Shown: one piece after another, positions 9,201-17,274 of the stretch | How the letters are laid out: every line of letters begins with the position of its first letter | How positions within the stretch are numbered: the stretch's first letter is position 1 | NCBI GenBank assembly: GCA_946624065.1 | Contig: CAMORT010000001.1 | Coordinates: 1-64,000, forward strand | Source: F23-D06 sp002392325 | Lineage (GTDB): Bacteria > Bacteroidota > Bacteroidia > Bacteroidales > WCHB1-69 | Direction: 5' to 3' | Length of the DNA: 64,000 bases | Notes under the pieces: model-generated | What the model was told of the DNA's origin: nothing | Database searches by the model: none | The model's input: the letters and a program-made list of their open reading frames with translations, nothing else | Made by a program: the position numbers and the translations under genes

Positions 9201-9964
9201 CGCATAGCCAGATATTGCTCGTACGCCTCCTGCAACTGGTATTGCAGGGTGGAAAGCGAGAAAGTGATGTGCGTTAACTCCGTCTCAAAAGTCGTATGGC
9301 GGCAGTGGTCGCTCCAATAGGTGTCCAACAACTTGATTTCCGTATCGGAAGGATCGCGTTTTTCCTCATTTTTGAAATAATTCTGAATAAATGCCAAATC
9401 CTCCAGCGACATGGCTAAACCCATTTTCACTCTGAAGTCCTCCAACTCTTCCGAAGTCCAATTCCGGAAAGTATCATAGATGCAAACATCTTGAACATCA
9501 GGATTTTCCGTCAGCTCAAGTTTGCTCATATCCTTCTCTCTCGCCTCCACCTCATTGATGCAGTATTTCTTGATTTGCGCAAACTGTTCCGCCGTCAGAT
9601 CGGCATCAAAGACATACAATTTGGCGCTTTTGATCACCACTTCCGTTTTGGGATCCAACAGGGAGAAGCACTGCATGGCGCTGTCGGCACGCTGGTCGAA
9701 CTGTCCGGGCAGATATTCCACCGCCAGAAAAGTGAGACCGTCCAGATTGAAATCCTCCGAAATACAATCCACTACGGGTTCGGACAACACACCGACCTTG
9801 GCGCGTTCCAGCAAGACATCATCCACATGGAAAATGTCATAGACATTCAGCAGACGGAGATTCCGGATTTGAAGATTAAAGTTGTGATTCAGTGTGTCTT
9901 TCAAACTGACGGCTTCCACATCGAAGCCCGGTTTCTTTTCAACGAAGATTCGTACGTTGCGCAT
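6251..9964 (-). CDS. purL: Phosphoribosylformylglycinamidine synthase (large, single-chain PurL)
   Basis: A 1237-residue enzyme of de novo purine synthesis that converts FGAR, glutamine and ATP to FGAM. It is the long type, with synthase and glutaminase in one chain. Visible landmarks are DTYWSDHCRHTTFETEL near 210, KNETHNHPTEIEPFGGAATCVGG near 320, and GAGGVSVAIGELADGLEI near 515. The C-terminal class I glutaminase has VFPGTNCDYD near 965, LSGGFSSGDEPDGSGKF and the nucleophile motif LGICNGFQ. Length is as expected for Bacteroidota. The ATG at 9964 follows a TACTTTTG box (9989-9996), so it heads its own unit. Long open frames on the opposite strand are shadows of this gene. Confidence 0.98.
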   Translation of the reverse strand: MRNVRIFVEKKPGFDVEAVSLKDTLNHNFNLQIRNLRLLNVYDIFHVDDVLLERAKVGVLSEPVVDCISEDFNLDGLTFLAVEYLPGQFDQRADSAMQCFSLLDPKTEVVIKSAKLYVFDADLTAEQFAQIKKYCINEVEAREKDMSKLELTENPDVQDVCIYDTFRNWTSEELEDFRVKMGLAMSLEDLAFIQNYFKNEEKRDPSDTEIKLLDTYWSDHCRHTTFETELTHITFSLSTLQYQLQEAYEQYLAMRKEVYGDREKPQTLMDMACINGKYERKAGNLEDMEVSEENNACSIHIKVDVDGKLEPWLLMFKNETHNHPTEIEPFGGAATCVGGAIRDPLSGRSYVYQALRVTGAGNINAPMSETMEGKLPQSVISKSAAAGYSSYGNQIGLATTHVREIYHDDYRAKRLEIGAVVGAAPVDHVRRERPAPGDVIIMFGGRTGRDGIGGATGASKEHNEKSLDTCAAEVQKGNAPEERKIQHLFRRPEVTRLVKKSNDFGAGGVSVAIGELADGLEINLDSVRTKYKGLNGTEVAISESQERMSVVVDKNDVETFFEYCRQENIEANIIAHVTDNNRLTMTWRGKTIVDLSRDFINTNGVRQKTEAIVNSIPDNVLEAQPVAGKTMQEKMVNCLTNPNVASQKGLIEMFDATIGATTVLMPFGGKRQLTETQASVQKLPVLHGHTNTASVMAFGYNPYIAMRSPFHAAVFAILESMSKVVATGADYRKLRFTFQEYFEKMGHDPNRWGKPCAAMLGCIWMLKQFRLAALGGKDSMSGTFKNLNVPPTFVSFNITTENAKNIISPEFKEKGNYIYFIQNKIENCLPNIERTRKVFDYVHENTLNGNIVSAFTLQYGGIAEALAKMSFGNNLGFDVQTDLNLFDYGYGSFVVESKVKLDADFAIELGRVADDFVINGEKLDKDACLAAWRGVYFNLYPDMADNETASTGAEFTANSKCQPVGKCPVKVAKPKVILPVFPGTNCDYDTAKAFEDAGAEARIFVFRNLNEKEINDSLNELAAAIRESQILALSGGFSSGDEPDGSGKFIATVLNNAQVKAAVNDLLARKGLVLGICNGFQALIKSGLLPFGRLGDITPESPTLYRNNINRHISRIVRTRISTVASPWLTSFQVGDVHSIAVSHGEGKFVVNKELARQLFENGQVAFQYCDEAGNVSMNPSDNPNGSFYAIEGIVSQDGLILGKMGHSERKGENLYKNIDGDKFQDIFKNAVEYFRS

Positions 9965-9988
9965 ATTGGAGGTTTTTATTTAATGTTG

Positions 9989-9996
9989 CAAAAGTA
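9989..9996 (-). promoter_or_regulatory. Promoter box for purL (TACTTTTG)
   Basis: On the minus strand TACTTTTG fits TAnnTTTG and lies 24 bp before the purL ATG. Confidence 0.6.
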
Positions 9997-10022
9997 ATAA
10001 AAAGTTTGGGAATGGTGAATTA

Positions 10023-10967
10023 TCATTCTTCGGGGAGGGCTTTGAATCCAAGTCCCATGATTTCAGAGCTTTCAATGACATTCACGAAAGCGTTCGGGTC
10101 AAGGAATCGCAGGTTGGATTTGAGTTTGACGAGGTCGGTGCGGTCTAAGGTCACATAGATCATTTTGCGTTGCGCGCCCTGATAGAGTCCTGTTCCGGCA
10201 AAAGCAGTGCCGCCGCGTTTCATGTCGTTGAGGATAAAGTCGCGGACTTCCTCAATTTTATCGGTGACAATGAAGACGGTTTTATACGACTTGATACCAT
10301 CCACAATCAGGTCTATCACCTTGCTCTCGATAGCGATGAGAATGATGGAGTAGATGGGCAGGCGTATTTGCTTGAAGGCGATGAGCGTGGTGAGGGTGAT
10401 GCAGGAATCAACGATAAGCACGAGGGTGCCGAGTGAGATTTTCGTGTATTTGTGGATAATCATGGAGATGATGTCGCTGCCTCCGGAGGTGGCTCCGGAT
10501 TTGAAAATCAGGCCGATAGCCACGCCGTAAATCACACCGGCCACTACGGTGTTCAGGAAATAGTCGGGAATGAAAAACAGGTCACTATGCGGAATCTGCA
10601 CATAATTATGTGCTTTAACTGCCTCGGCCACAATGCCTTCATGGATGACGGGGTTATATCCCCAAAGAGTTTCAATGACCCAAGTGAAGGCGAAAATCAA
10701 AATAGTTGAGACTACTGTTTTCACGCCGAATTTCGGGCCTAGAATCCAGGTGCCGATGAGAAGCAGCGGAATGTCCATGCAGATAGCGTAGTAACTGATT
10801 TTCCATGGCCAGACGGTATTGAGCACATTGGCGAGACCGTATGTGCCGCCAGGGGCCAGCAAATAGGGGTTTACGAACATCACATCGCCCACGGCGAAGA
10901 GCAAACTGCCTATCACGAGCAGCAGATAGGCGATCAATTCATCTTTTAATTTATTCTTATTCAGCAT
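10023..10967 (-). CDS. YitT family membrane protein (DUF161 + DUF2179)
   Basis: A 314-residue inner-membrane protein. Several hydrophobic segments span about residues 12-210 (LIAYLLLVIGSLLFAVGDVMF, YAICMDIPLLLIGTWILG, TILIFAFTWVIETLWG and others). The GATSGGSDIISMIIHKYTK stretch near 180 is typical of the YitT membrane domain. A cytosolic DUF2179 domain of about 85 residues ends the protein (KTVFIVTDKIEEVRDFILNDM onward). The family is widespread, but its transport function is unproven. It has its own divergent promoter box shared with the zinc peptidase intergenic region. It ends 26 bp before the purL promoter box. Confidence 0.9.
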   Translation of the reverse strand: MLNKNKLKDELIAYLLLVIGSLLFAVGDVMFVNPYLLAPGGTYGLANVLNTVWPWKISYYAICMDIPLLLIGTWILGPKFGVKTVVSTILIFAFTWVIETLWGYNPVIHEGIVAEAVKAHNYVQIPHSDLFFIPDYFLNTVVAGVIYGVAIGLIFKSGATSGGSDIISMIIHKYTKISLGTLVLIVDSCITLTTLIAFKQIRLPIYSIILIAIESKVIDLIVDGIKSYKTVFIVTDKIEEVRDFILNDMKRGGTAFAGTGLYQGAQRKMIYVTLDRTDLVKLKSNLRFLDPNAFVNVIESSEIMGLGFKALPEE

Positions 10968-10992
10968 TTTGTGTAGTTTGAATTATTCTTTG

Positions 10993-11000
10993 CAAAAATA
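10993..11000 (-). promoter_or_regulatory. Promoter box for the YitT gene (TATTTTTG, minus strand)
   Basis: The minus-strand sequence TATTTTTG fits TAnnTTTG and lies 25 bp before the YitT ATG. It is back to back with a plus-strand box at 11045. Confidence 0.6.
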
Positions 11001-11044
11001 TAAAAAACAAGCGGGAAAAATCATGGTATGTAATCATCTTTTTG

Positions 11045-11052
11045 TATTTTTG
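11045..11052 (+). promoter_or_regulatory. Promoter box for the zinc metallopeptidase gene (TATTTTTG)
   Basis: TATTTTTG lies 20 bp before the ATG at 11073. Confidence 0.6.
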
Positions 11053-11072
11053 CTGCCTAAAATATAATTGTT

Positions 11073-11936
11073 ATGAACTTAGAAGGAAGAAGAGAAAGCA
11101 CCAACGTTGATGACAGACGTGGTAAAAAAGCAGTTGCCGGTGTTGGGTTAGGCCTCGGCGGCACCATTATCATTGGACTGATTGCTCTGATGATGGGCAG
11201 GAATCCGGCTGAAGTGATTAAAACGGTGAACACCATGAATGGTGGGGCCACCACTAAGGAAACCAATTATCAGCCATCCGCTGAAGAGGAAGAGCTGGCC
11301 ACCTTCACCAAAAAGATTCTGGCGGGCACCGAAGATGTGTGGACTGCTGAATTTAAAAAAATGGGCAAAGAGTACATCCCACCCAAGTTGGTGATGTTCA
11401 CGGGTGCAGTACAGTCTGGTTGCGGCAACGCGTCATCGTCAACGGGTCCTTTCTACTGCTCTGCCGATCAGACGGTTTACATTGACCTTTCCTTTTTCGC
11501 CAATATGAAACAAATGCTTGGTGCTGATGGCGATTTCGCATACGCGTATGTCATCGCGCATGAGGTTGGACACCATGTCCAGTATTTGTTGGGTACCCTT
11601 CAGCAAGCCCATAATCTGATGAATCGCGTGAGTAAAACCGAGAGCAACCAAATTAGTGTGCGCTTGGAGTTGCAAGCCGACTTCTACGCTGGTGTTTGGG
11701 CATACAACGACAATAAGATGTTCAACTCGCTGGAGGACGGTGATATTGACGAAGGTCTGAATGTGGCGGCCAAGATTGGTGACGACTATCTTCAGAAGAA
11801 AGCCCAGGGTTATGCGGTTCCCGAGTCATTCAACCACGGCACTTCCGAGCAGCGCGCGAGATGGTTGAAGAAAGGCGTTCACACGGGTGATATCCGCCAG
11901 GGCGACACCTTCTCACCCGCTTACAGTCAATTATAA
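11073..11936 (+). CDS. Neutral zinc metallopeptidase (YpfJ-like)
   Basis: A 287-residue protein of the putative neutral zinc metallopeptidase family. The N-terminus is basic and hydrophilic, with one membrane segment (residues 25-45, VGLGLGGTIIIGLIALMMG), so it is probably anchored with the catalytic domain outside the cytoplasm. The zinc motif HEVGHH is at 163-168, and LELQADFYAGVWA about 40 residues later supplies the likely third ligand. FYCSADQTVYIDLSF is another family signature. The substrate is unknown. The gene is monocistronic: a promoter box precedes it and a good terminator follows its stop. Confidence 0.9.
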   Translation: MNLEGRRESTNVDDRRGKKAVAGVGLGLGGTIIIGLIALMMGRNPAEVIKTVNTMNGGATTKETNYQPSAEEEELATFTKKILAGTEDVWTAEFKKMGKEYIPPKLVMFTGAVQSGCGNASSSTGPFYCSADQTVYIDLSFFANMKQMLGADGDFAYAYVIAHEVGHHVQYLLGTLQQAHNLMNRVSKTESNQISVRLELQADFYAGVWAYNDNKMFNSLEDGDIDEGLNVAAKIGDDYLQKKAQGYAVPESFNHGTSEQRARWLKKGVHTGDIRQGDTFSPAYSQL

Positions 11937-11960
11937 TTCCATAACATACATTTTTAAAAA

Positions 11961-11989
11961 CACCGCTGTTTTTCAGTGGTGTTTTTTTT
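11961..11989 (+). terminator. Rho-independent terminator after the zinc peptidase gene
   Basis: CACCGCTG at 11961-11968 pairs with CAGTGGTG at 11974-11981 (one G-U pair), followed by eight T. Confidence 0.85.
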
Positions 11990-12069
11990 GTTTCAGCATG
12001 TTTAGGAACTTAACGAAACGGTGTTTATAAATATATTTTACCATAATAAAAAAACAGGGTGTTTCGTTG

Positions 12070-12077
12070 TATTTTTG
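12070..12077 (+). promoter_or_regulatory. Promoter box that decides the envC-like start (TATTTTTG)
   Basis: TATTTTTG lies 19 bp before the ATG at 12097. It falls inside a longer open frame that begins with TTG at 12067, which argues that the shorter frame is the real gene. Confidence 0.65.
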
Positions 12078-12096
12078 CCTGTTTAAAATACATATT

Positions 12097-13392
12097 ATGC
12101 CGCGTCGTATCGTTCTTCTTTCTTTCATCCTGTATATCACGCTTTCGGGCCTGTTTTTGGGTACTGCCAGTGCGCAGAGCAAAAGCAGCAGCCAGTTGAA
12201 GAAAGACAAGCAGAAGATTGAGCAGGAAATTGCCAACACGCAGAGTTTGCTGAAAAAGACCGAGAAAAACCAGAAGGCCTCGTTGCAGCAAATCGCTGTG
12301 CTCCGTCAGCAGATCTCAAATCGTGAGAAACTGATTACGGCCCTGAATGACGAGATTTTGCAGATGGAAGAGCAACAGGCGTTGAATCAGGAACTTATCC
12401 AGAATCTCCAAAAGAAATTGGAATATATGAAAGCCGATTATGCCCAAGTGGTGTACATGGCTTACCGCAACCGGCGTTTGATGGACAAGGTGACCTTTAT
12501 CTTGGCCGCAGACGATTTTTCGCAAATGTTCCGCCGGATGCGGTTCTACACGGTTTTCTCCCAAAATGTGCGTGTCCAATCCGAAAAGATTGCCAAGACA
12601 CAGGAGGAGTTGAAACAGAAAAACGAGGAGATTATCGCCTTGAAAGAGGCCAAATTGAACTTGCTTTCCGGCAAAGAGACGGAAATCAAGCAGTTGGAAA
12701 GCGATCGCCGGCAGAAGACGAAGAATGCGGAGCAGTTGAAGAAACAATCGCAGCAACTGGCGGCGGAATTGAAAAAGAAGCAGGCGCAGCGGAAGAGCAT
12801 TGAAACCGCCATCAAGAATGCCATTGCCGCCGAGGTGGCAGCCGCCAACGCCAAGCGTGCGGCCGCCAACAAAGGCAAATCGGGCACCGGCAGCACTTCC
12901 ACTGCCAGTAAGGGCAGCACGAGCACCAACCCACGCGCCACCGCCACTGTGTCGCTGACCCCGGAGGAGATGACACTCAACAACTCGTTCATCAACAATA
13001 AGGGCAGACTGCCTTGGCCTGTGGTGAAAGGCGCAAAGGTTAGCGATTTTGGACATTACCCGCATCCCGATGTGCCCTCTGTTATGGTCGAAAACCATGG
13101 CATTGATATAATGGTGGACGCCGGCACCTCGGCGCGCGCCGTGTTCGATGGCGAAGTGACCGCCATTCTCGACATTATGGGCACCAAAGTGGTGATGGTA
13201 CGCCATGGTGAGTATATCACAGTCTATCAGAATCTGGCCTCCGTTAATGTGAAAAAAGGCAGTAAGGTGACCACCAAGCAGAATATCGGCACCATCGCCA
13301 AAAACGCATCCTCCAACACCTACGAGCTTCATTTTGAGGTTTGGAAAAACAACAGCAATCTTAACCCTAACGACTGGCTGGCCAGAAGATAA
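12097..13392 (+). CDS. envC: Murein hydrolase activator, EnvC-like (coiled coil + M23/LytM domain)
   Basis: A 431-residue exported protein. The signal peptide is residues 1 to about 27 (MPRRIVLLSFILYITLSG onward, ending ASAQS). A long coiled coil rich in Lys, Gln and Glu runs over about 30-250, and a Ser/Thr/Gly linker over about 255-290. The C-terminal LytM/M23 domain has GRLPWPVVKGAKVSDFG, a degenerate HxxxD-type NHGIDIMVDAG, and ELHFEVWKN. EnvC proteins usually lack a full zinc site and act by activating amidases that split daughter cells; the ligand set here (HGID, then ELHFE) needs checking before calling it active or inactive. engB follows 8 bp after the stop. Confidence 0.88.
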   Translation: MPRRIVLLSFILYITLSGLFLGTASAQSKSSSQLKKDKQKIEQEIANTQSLLKKTEKNQKASLQQIAVLRQQISNREKLITALNDEILQMEEQQALNQELIQNLQKKLEYMKADYAQVVYMAYRNRRLMDKVTFILAADDFSQMFRRMRFYTVFSQNVRVQSEKIAKTQEELKQKNEEIIALKEAKLNLLSGKETEIKQLESDRRQKTKNAEQLKKQSQQLAAELKKKQAQRKSIETAIKNAIAAEVAAANAKRAAANKGKSGTGSTSTASKGSTSTNPRATATVSLTPEEMTLNNSFINNKGRLPWPVVKGAKVSDFGHYPHPDVPSVMVENHGIDIMVDAGTSARAVFDGEVTAILDIMGTKVVMVRHGEYITVYQNLASVNVKKGSKVTTKQNIGTIAKNASSNTYELHFEVWKNNSNLNPNDWLARR

Positions 13393-13400
13393 TATATACC

Positions 13401-14027
13401 ATGATTGTTAAAAGTGCTGAATATGTTCAAAGCGTAACGGATTGGAAGAAATGTCCGTCGCCCACACTTCCCGAATATGCTTTCATCGGCAGGTCCAATG
13501 TGGGCAAATCCTCGCTTATCAATATGTTGGTGCGGAACAATAAACTGGCCAAAACATCCTCCAAACCAGGCAAAACACAGACCATCAATCATTTTCTCAT
13601 CAACAAGGATTGGTATCTTGTTGACTTACCCGGTTATGGCTATGCCAGCATTTCCAAAGCCATGCGCGAGAAATGGCAGAAGATGATTAACGACTATCTG
13701 GTGTGCCGGGAAAACCTGCAGTTGGTTTTTGTCCTGGTGGATTCCCGCCTGGAACCGCAAAAGATTGATATTGACTTTATTAACGGTCTTGGTGAAAGTG
13801 GGGTGCCTTTTTCCATCATTTTTACGAAAACCGACAAATTATCTGCCAGCAAGGTGCAGGGCAATGTGCAGCGTTTTAAAAACAAACTGATGGAGACATG
13901 GGAGGAACTGCCGTTCATGTTGCTTACATCATCTGAAACAGGAAAAGGGAGAGATGAGGTTTTACAGTATATTGAAGAAATAAATACAAATTATTCATCC
14001 AATAAACAATTCAAAAATGAAATTTAA
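13401..14027 (+). CDS. engB: Ribosome biogenesis GTPase EngB/YsxC (YihA)
   Basis: A 208-residue GTPase of the EngB family, which is needed for large ribosomal subunit assembly. The motifs are in order: G1 GRSNVGKSSL (31-40), a G2 region with GKTQTIN, G3 DLPGYGYA, G4 FTKTDKLS and G5 TSSETGKG. Length is normal. The gene starts 8 bp after the envC-like gene, and its last 11 bp overlap the META-domain lipoprotein gene in another frame, so the three are almost certainly one message. Confidence 0.97.
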   Translation: MIVKSAEYVQSVTDWKKCPSPTLPEYAFIGRSNVGKSSLINMLVRNNKLAKTSSKPGKTQTINHFLINKDWYLVDLPGYGYASISKAMREKWQKMINDYLVCRENLQLVFVLVDSRLEPQKIDIDFINGLGESGVPFSIIFTKTDKLSASKVQGNVQRFKNKLMETWEELPFMLLTSSETGKGRDEVLQYIEEINTNYSSNKQFKNEI

Positions 14028-14460
14028 TATTATTGTCATGATGCTTTTGGCTGTATCAGTCACCGGTTGCAAAACATCTCAGAAATCTGCCAAACAAGAT
14101 GGAACCCCATTAAAGGGTGTTCAATGGAACTTGAAGGCAATTGAAGGTCAGGTCATAGATGAATTGACGCATGTTTCGCAACCTTGCATTGTTTTTTACG
14201 AAAATGGAAGTTTTTCCGGAAACTTTGGTTGTAACGCCTTTTTTGGAGAGTATTACCAAAAAAAGAGCAAATTGGAATTAACCTACAAAGGTTCGACCAA
14301 GAAATTGTGTGACCAAATGGAGATGGAAAGACTTATGATGAAGGCTTTGAAAAAGTCTATCACTCAATTTGAGATTGAGGGCAACACGTTGATCCTATAC
14401 GAAGGCAAAGATGAAATCATGCGTTTTGAGGACAGCGGTATTAGGGTAGAGAATAATTAA
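14017..14460 (+). CDS. META-domain lipoprotein (HslJ-like)
   Basis: A 147-residue predicted lipoprotein. The signal sequence of about 17 residues ends in the lipobox VTGC (Cys18). The META fold shows QWNLKAIEGQ, the conserved GSFSGNFGCNAFFGEY core near 68-83, and TKKLCDQMEMERLMMKALK. META proteins such as E. coli HslJ are envelope proteins linked to stress or antibiotic tolerance; the precise function is unknown. The ATG lies inside the end of engB (11-bp overlap), pointing to translational coupling. A double hairpin region after the stop ends the operon. Confidence 0.88.
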   Translation: MKFNIIVMMLLAVSVTGCKTSQKSAKQDGTPLKGVQWNLKAIEGQVIDELTHVSQPCIVFYENGSFSGNFGCNAFFGEYYQKKSKLELTYKGSTKKLCDQMEMERLMMKALKKSITQFEIEGNTLILYEGKDEIMRFEDSGIRVENN

Positions 14461-14471
14461 CCAAAAAAAAT

Positions 14472-14490
14472 GGCGATCTTGAAGATCGCC
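14472..14490 (+). terminator. Hairpin after the META lipoprotein gene
   Basis: GGCGATCTT/AAGATCGCC is a 9-bp perfect stem with a one-base centre. It is flanked by A-runs but not followed by T, so on the plus strand it may protect the 3' end or be a decayed terminator. A stronger palindrome follows at 14509. Confidence 0.5.
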
Positions 14491-14508
14491 GAAAAATGAT
14501 TCAAAAAA

Positions 14509-14534
14509 GAAAGGCGACCAATTGGTCGCCTTTC
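14509..14534. terminator. Bidirectional terminator between META lipoprotein (+) and gldJ (-)
   Basis: A 26-bp perfect palindrome (GAAAGGCGACCAA / TTGGTCGCCTTTC), with A-rich sequence on the left and TTTT on the right, serves both strands. It ends 2 bp before the last base of the gldJ stop codon, so gldJ has almost no 3' UTR outside the stem. Confidence 0.85.
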
Positions 14535-14536
14535 TT

Positions 14537-16024
14537 TTATTTCTTGGTTTGCGTACCTACACGGGCCATTGCGCAGCGGAATCCGATGTAGTCAGCAGCC
14601 TCATCTTCATCCAGGAAGCGTCTGGAACCTGGGGCAGACCAATAGGGGATATCTCTCCAGGAACCGCCCTTATAGACACGGGCATGGTCGCTGACCAAGG
14701 AGTATGCGTAGTTGTCATCCAACTTGCGGTACATGTGGTCGGTGGCTTCCGTATTGGTGGTGGCAGTTTTCCAGCTGTCCATGTCTTGGAGTGATTGCCA
14801 GTCGCCATCAAGGAAGTTCTTGTTGTCAGCGGCACGGTAGTTGCGTCTTCTGTCATTCTTGAAGTCGGAAACGGGCACCATGGGGATTTTACCCACGCTA
14901 TCACGTTCGGCAACAGTACCGTCTTCCAAGAGTTTTTTGGTCTCGAAATAGTTACCACGGAACGGGTTGAATTCGGAAACATCGTCATGGGAACCTTGTC
15001 TATAGACATCCATCACCCATTCGGCGACATTACCTGCCATTTGATACAAGCCGTAGTCATTGGGCCAGCCGTCGCGCACATCAACCGTTTTGAAACCGGC
15101 GTCGTTAAGGGCGGTTGCGACACCCATAAGGTCGCCGCGGCCACGGCGGATATTGGTCATAATGTCACCATAGTATCTCTTGTCCTCTGTACGGAGTTGT
15201 TGTCCGTTCCAAGGATACACTTTGCGTTCAAGCACACGTTCGTTGAGAGTGTTGCCGATCAAGCCTAAAGCGGCATATTCCCATTCTGCTTCGGTGGGCA
15301 GTCTGTACTTCGGCAGCAGGATACCGTCTTCCATCTTCACATTGCGGTATTCACCGGAGGAGATGTAGCGGAGGCGTTTTTCACCTTCAGACTCATAAGT
15401 TTCGTAGGTGAGGTAAGCGTCGGTGTTGAAATAACCCTCGGCGGTCGGGGTCTCGGCATATTCCACATAACCGCGGTCGGCGAGGATCTTCTCGTTCACA
15501 CGGTCGGTACGCCAAGCGGCGTAGTTGGTGGCTTGCAGCCAGTTGACACCCACTACCGGATAGGTGTTGAAGGCAGGATGACGGAAATAATACTCCACAT
15601 CCGGTTCATTATATCCGAGGCGCTCGCGCCATACATTCTCATCGGGAAGGGCGTTATCGTAAACCACCTTCAAATCTTGGGGAATGAAGACGCGCTCCAA
15701 CCAATAGAGGTATTCACGATAGTCAAGGTTGGAAATCTCGCACTCGTCCATGTAGAAAGAGGCAACAGACACGCGGCGCGGATTGTTGTTCCAATCTTTC
15801 ATCACATCCTCTTCCATGGCACCCATGACGAAAGTACCACCTTCAATGAATACGAGGCCGGGGCCGGTCTCCTGCTCCACGAAAGGAGCCACCTCAAAAC
15901 CACCATTCTTGGCATCGTTGTATGTCCAGCCAGTGGTAGGGGAGGCATCTTTTTTACAAGATGACATCATGGTCATAAGGGCCATTGCCATAAACAAACC
16001 TGTAAGTCTTGCTATCTTATTCAT
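14537..16024 (-). CDS. gldJ: Gliding/type IX secretion lipoprotein GldJ (formylglycine-generating-enzyme fold)
   Basis: A 495-residue predicted outer-membrane lipoprotein. The signal sequence ends MMSSC (Cys23). The FGE-sulfatase (SUMF1) fold starts around residue 55: GPGLVFIEGGTFVMGAMEEDV, then SFYMDECEISNLDYREYLYWL, GVNWLQATNYAAWR, LPTEAEWEYAA, NVAEWVMD and YKGGSWRD. The N-terminal TTGW..ND...GGF and QETGPGLVFIEGG pattern is GldJ-like rather than GldK-like. GldJ is needed for gliding and for stability of the T9SS in Flavobacterium; enzymatic activity is not expected. It follows the porP/sprF-type gene by 43 bp on the same strand and diverges from porU-porV, the arrangement seen around gldJ/porU/porV in related genomes. 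Confidence 0.87.
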   Translation of the reverse strand: MNKIARLTGLFMAMALMTMMSSCKKDASPTTGWTYNDAKNGGFEVAPFVEQETGPGLVFIEGGTFVMGAMEEDVMKDWNNNPRRVSVASFYMDECEISNLDYREYLYWLERVFIPQDLKVVYDNALPDENVWRERLGYNEPDVEYYFRHPAFNTYPVVGVNWLQATNYAAWRTDRVNEKILADRGYVEYAETPTAEGYFNTDAYLTYETYESEGEKRLRYISSGEYRNVKMEDGILLPKYRLPTEAEWEYAALGLIGNTLNERVLERKVYPWNGQQLRTEDKRYYGDIMTNIRRGRGDLMGVATALNDAGFKTVDVRDGWPNDYGLYQMAGNVAEWVMDVYRQGSHDDVSEFNPFRGNYFETKKLLEDGTVAERDSVGKIPMVPVSDFKNDRRRNYRAADNKNFLDGDWQSLQDMDSWKTATTNTEATDHMYRKLDDNYAYSLVSDHARVYKGGSWRDIPYWSAPGSRRFLDEDEAADYIGFRCAMARVGTQTKK

Positions 16025-16067
16025 TTTTAATGATATTTATAATCGCACTTGTTTTATTAATCAGACA

Positions 16068-17144
16068 TTAGAATGACGGGCACTTAAGATCCTTGATGGC
16101 TTTGTGCTTCTCCGGACACGGGAGGAGGAATTGCAGCGAGAGTTCGTGTGCGCCGCCGGTTTCGCTTCTTAACGGTCCGAGAGTGATGTCATAAGAATAG
16201 CCGAACTTGATCCATTTGTATTCCAGACCAGCGGTCAGGATGAATGCGTCGGAGTTGTTGATCTTGCCCAGCACATTGTTCTCTTCATCCTTGATGGTAT
16301 AAGGTGGGGAGAAACGATACCATGCGCCAATCGTGAACGGATAGAAGTTCATGTAAAGGCCTAAGTTGAAATAGTTGAAGTATCTTTGGTGTTGGTAGAT
16401 GAAATTCGGGCTGATGGAAATGTCACCGAAGTTGGTCTCGATTTTGCTCTTGCGTTTCAGATCGAAATGTGCACCGATGTGGGCAGTCCATTTCACGGGG
16501 AGCACATCGTACGGGTCAGCGTAGCTGTTGTTCAGGAAGCTGGGCCCTTGGCCGTCAAGAGAGAAGGAGACGAAGTGATGTGCGGCGAATCCGAAATAGA
16601 GATGCGGAGTATATCCGAGGAAACCGGCGGAGAACCCGGCCGTCCAACGGTGCAGGTTGCTCGGTTGTATTTCATTGGTTTGATACACAAAACCATATCT
16701 CGGGTCAATCATGTCGGGGAAAGTCAAGTCAGTCCAATTCAGATATTTGTCCTGAAAATCAACTTGGATGGCCATTCGGATATTGAATTTCTTGGCGATT
16801 TTGATTTTCAGGGAGTACATCGGACTGATAGAGGATGTGTTCAAATATCCGCTGCCCGCTCCAGCGCGATCGTGGAACAACAAAACGCCGACACCGCCGT
16901 AAATTTTGTCAAAATGCTCGTCAAAAGACGCTGTGGTTGTCATGAAATTGCCCGCCATGTTCGGCCACTGGTCACGCCAGTTCAACGAGATACGGGGACA
17001 CACATTTGTGCCCGCCATGGCCGGATTCAAATACAACGGATTTGCATAAAACTGCGAAAACAACGCATCTTGTGCGTCAACTCGAAGGCAGGCGAATGAC
17101 ATCACCGCGGTCAGCAATATTAAAATACGTTTACACATAGTCAT
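16068..17144 (-). CDS. PorP/SprF family type IX secretion outer-membrane protein
   Basis: A 358-residue outer-membrane beta-barrel. A signal peptide (about residues 1-24, ending VDAQ) is followed by the family hallmark DALFSQFYANPLYLNPAMAGT, then NWRDQWPN and alternating aromatic strands typical of the fold. PorP/SprF proteins work with the T9SS, and some serve individual large adhesins. The first ATG is used here; a second Met two codons in (17138) is equally possible given the promoter box 15-22 bp upstream of 17144. It heads the minus-strand unit with gldJ. Confidence 0.9.
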   Translation of the reverse strand: MTMCKRILILLTAVMSFACLRVDAQDALFSQFYANPLYLNPAMAGTNVCPRISLNWRDQWPNMAGNFMTTTASFDEHFDKIYGGVGVLLFHDRAGAGSGYLNTSSISPMYSLKIKIAKKFNIRMAIQVDFQDKYLNWTDLTFPDMIDPRYGFVYQTNEIQPSNLHRWTAGFSAGFLGYTPHLYFGFAAHHFVSFSLDGQGPSFLNNSYADPYDVLPVKWTAHIGAHFDLKRKSKIETNFGDISISPNFIYQHQRYFNYFNLGLYMNFYPFTIGAWYRFSPPYTIKDEENNVLGKINNSDAFILTAGLEYKWIKFGYSYDITLGPLRSETGGAHELSLQFLLPCPEKHKAIKDLKCPSF

Positions 17145-17158
17145 TATATTTAAGCGGG

Positions 17159-17166
17159 CAAAGATA
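17159..17166 (-). promoter_or_regulatory. Promoter box for the porP/sprF-gldJ unit (TATCTTTG, minus strand)
   Basis: TATCTTTG on the minus strand fits TAnnTTTG and lies 14 bp before the first possible ATG. Confidence 0.6.
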
Positions 17167-17274
17167 CAAAATTATTTTATAATACTTTTTTTATTCTAAT
17201 TTTCAAACTGCAATAATCACAACGAATATTCGTTAACAAAATTGTATTGATATGCTTTTTCTAAAAAACGAGAA

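Noticed and set aside
7661..9277. A 538-codon open frame on the plus strand inside purL
   Set aside because: It overlaps purL completely on the other strand with no promoter box or family motif. A shadow frame.
12067..12096. TTG start for a longer EnvC-like protein
   Set aside because: These codons contain the promoter box TATTTTTG; the ATG at 12097 begins a normal signal peptide.
14537..16024. Formylglycine-generating enzyme or sulfatase maturation protein
   Set aside because: The fold is shared, but the lipoprotein signal, the GldJ-type N-terminus and the porU/porV neighbourhood fit GldJ; no sulfatase is nearby.
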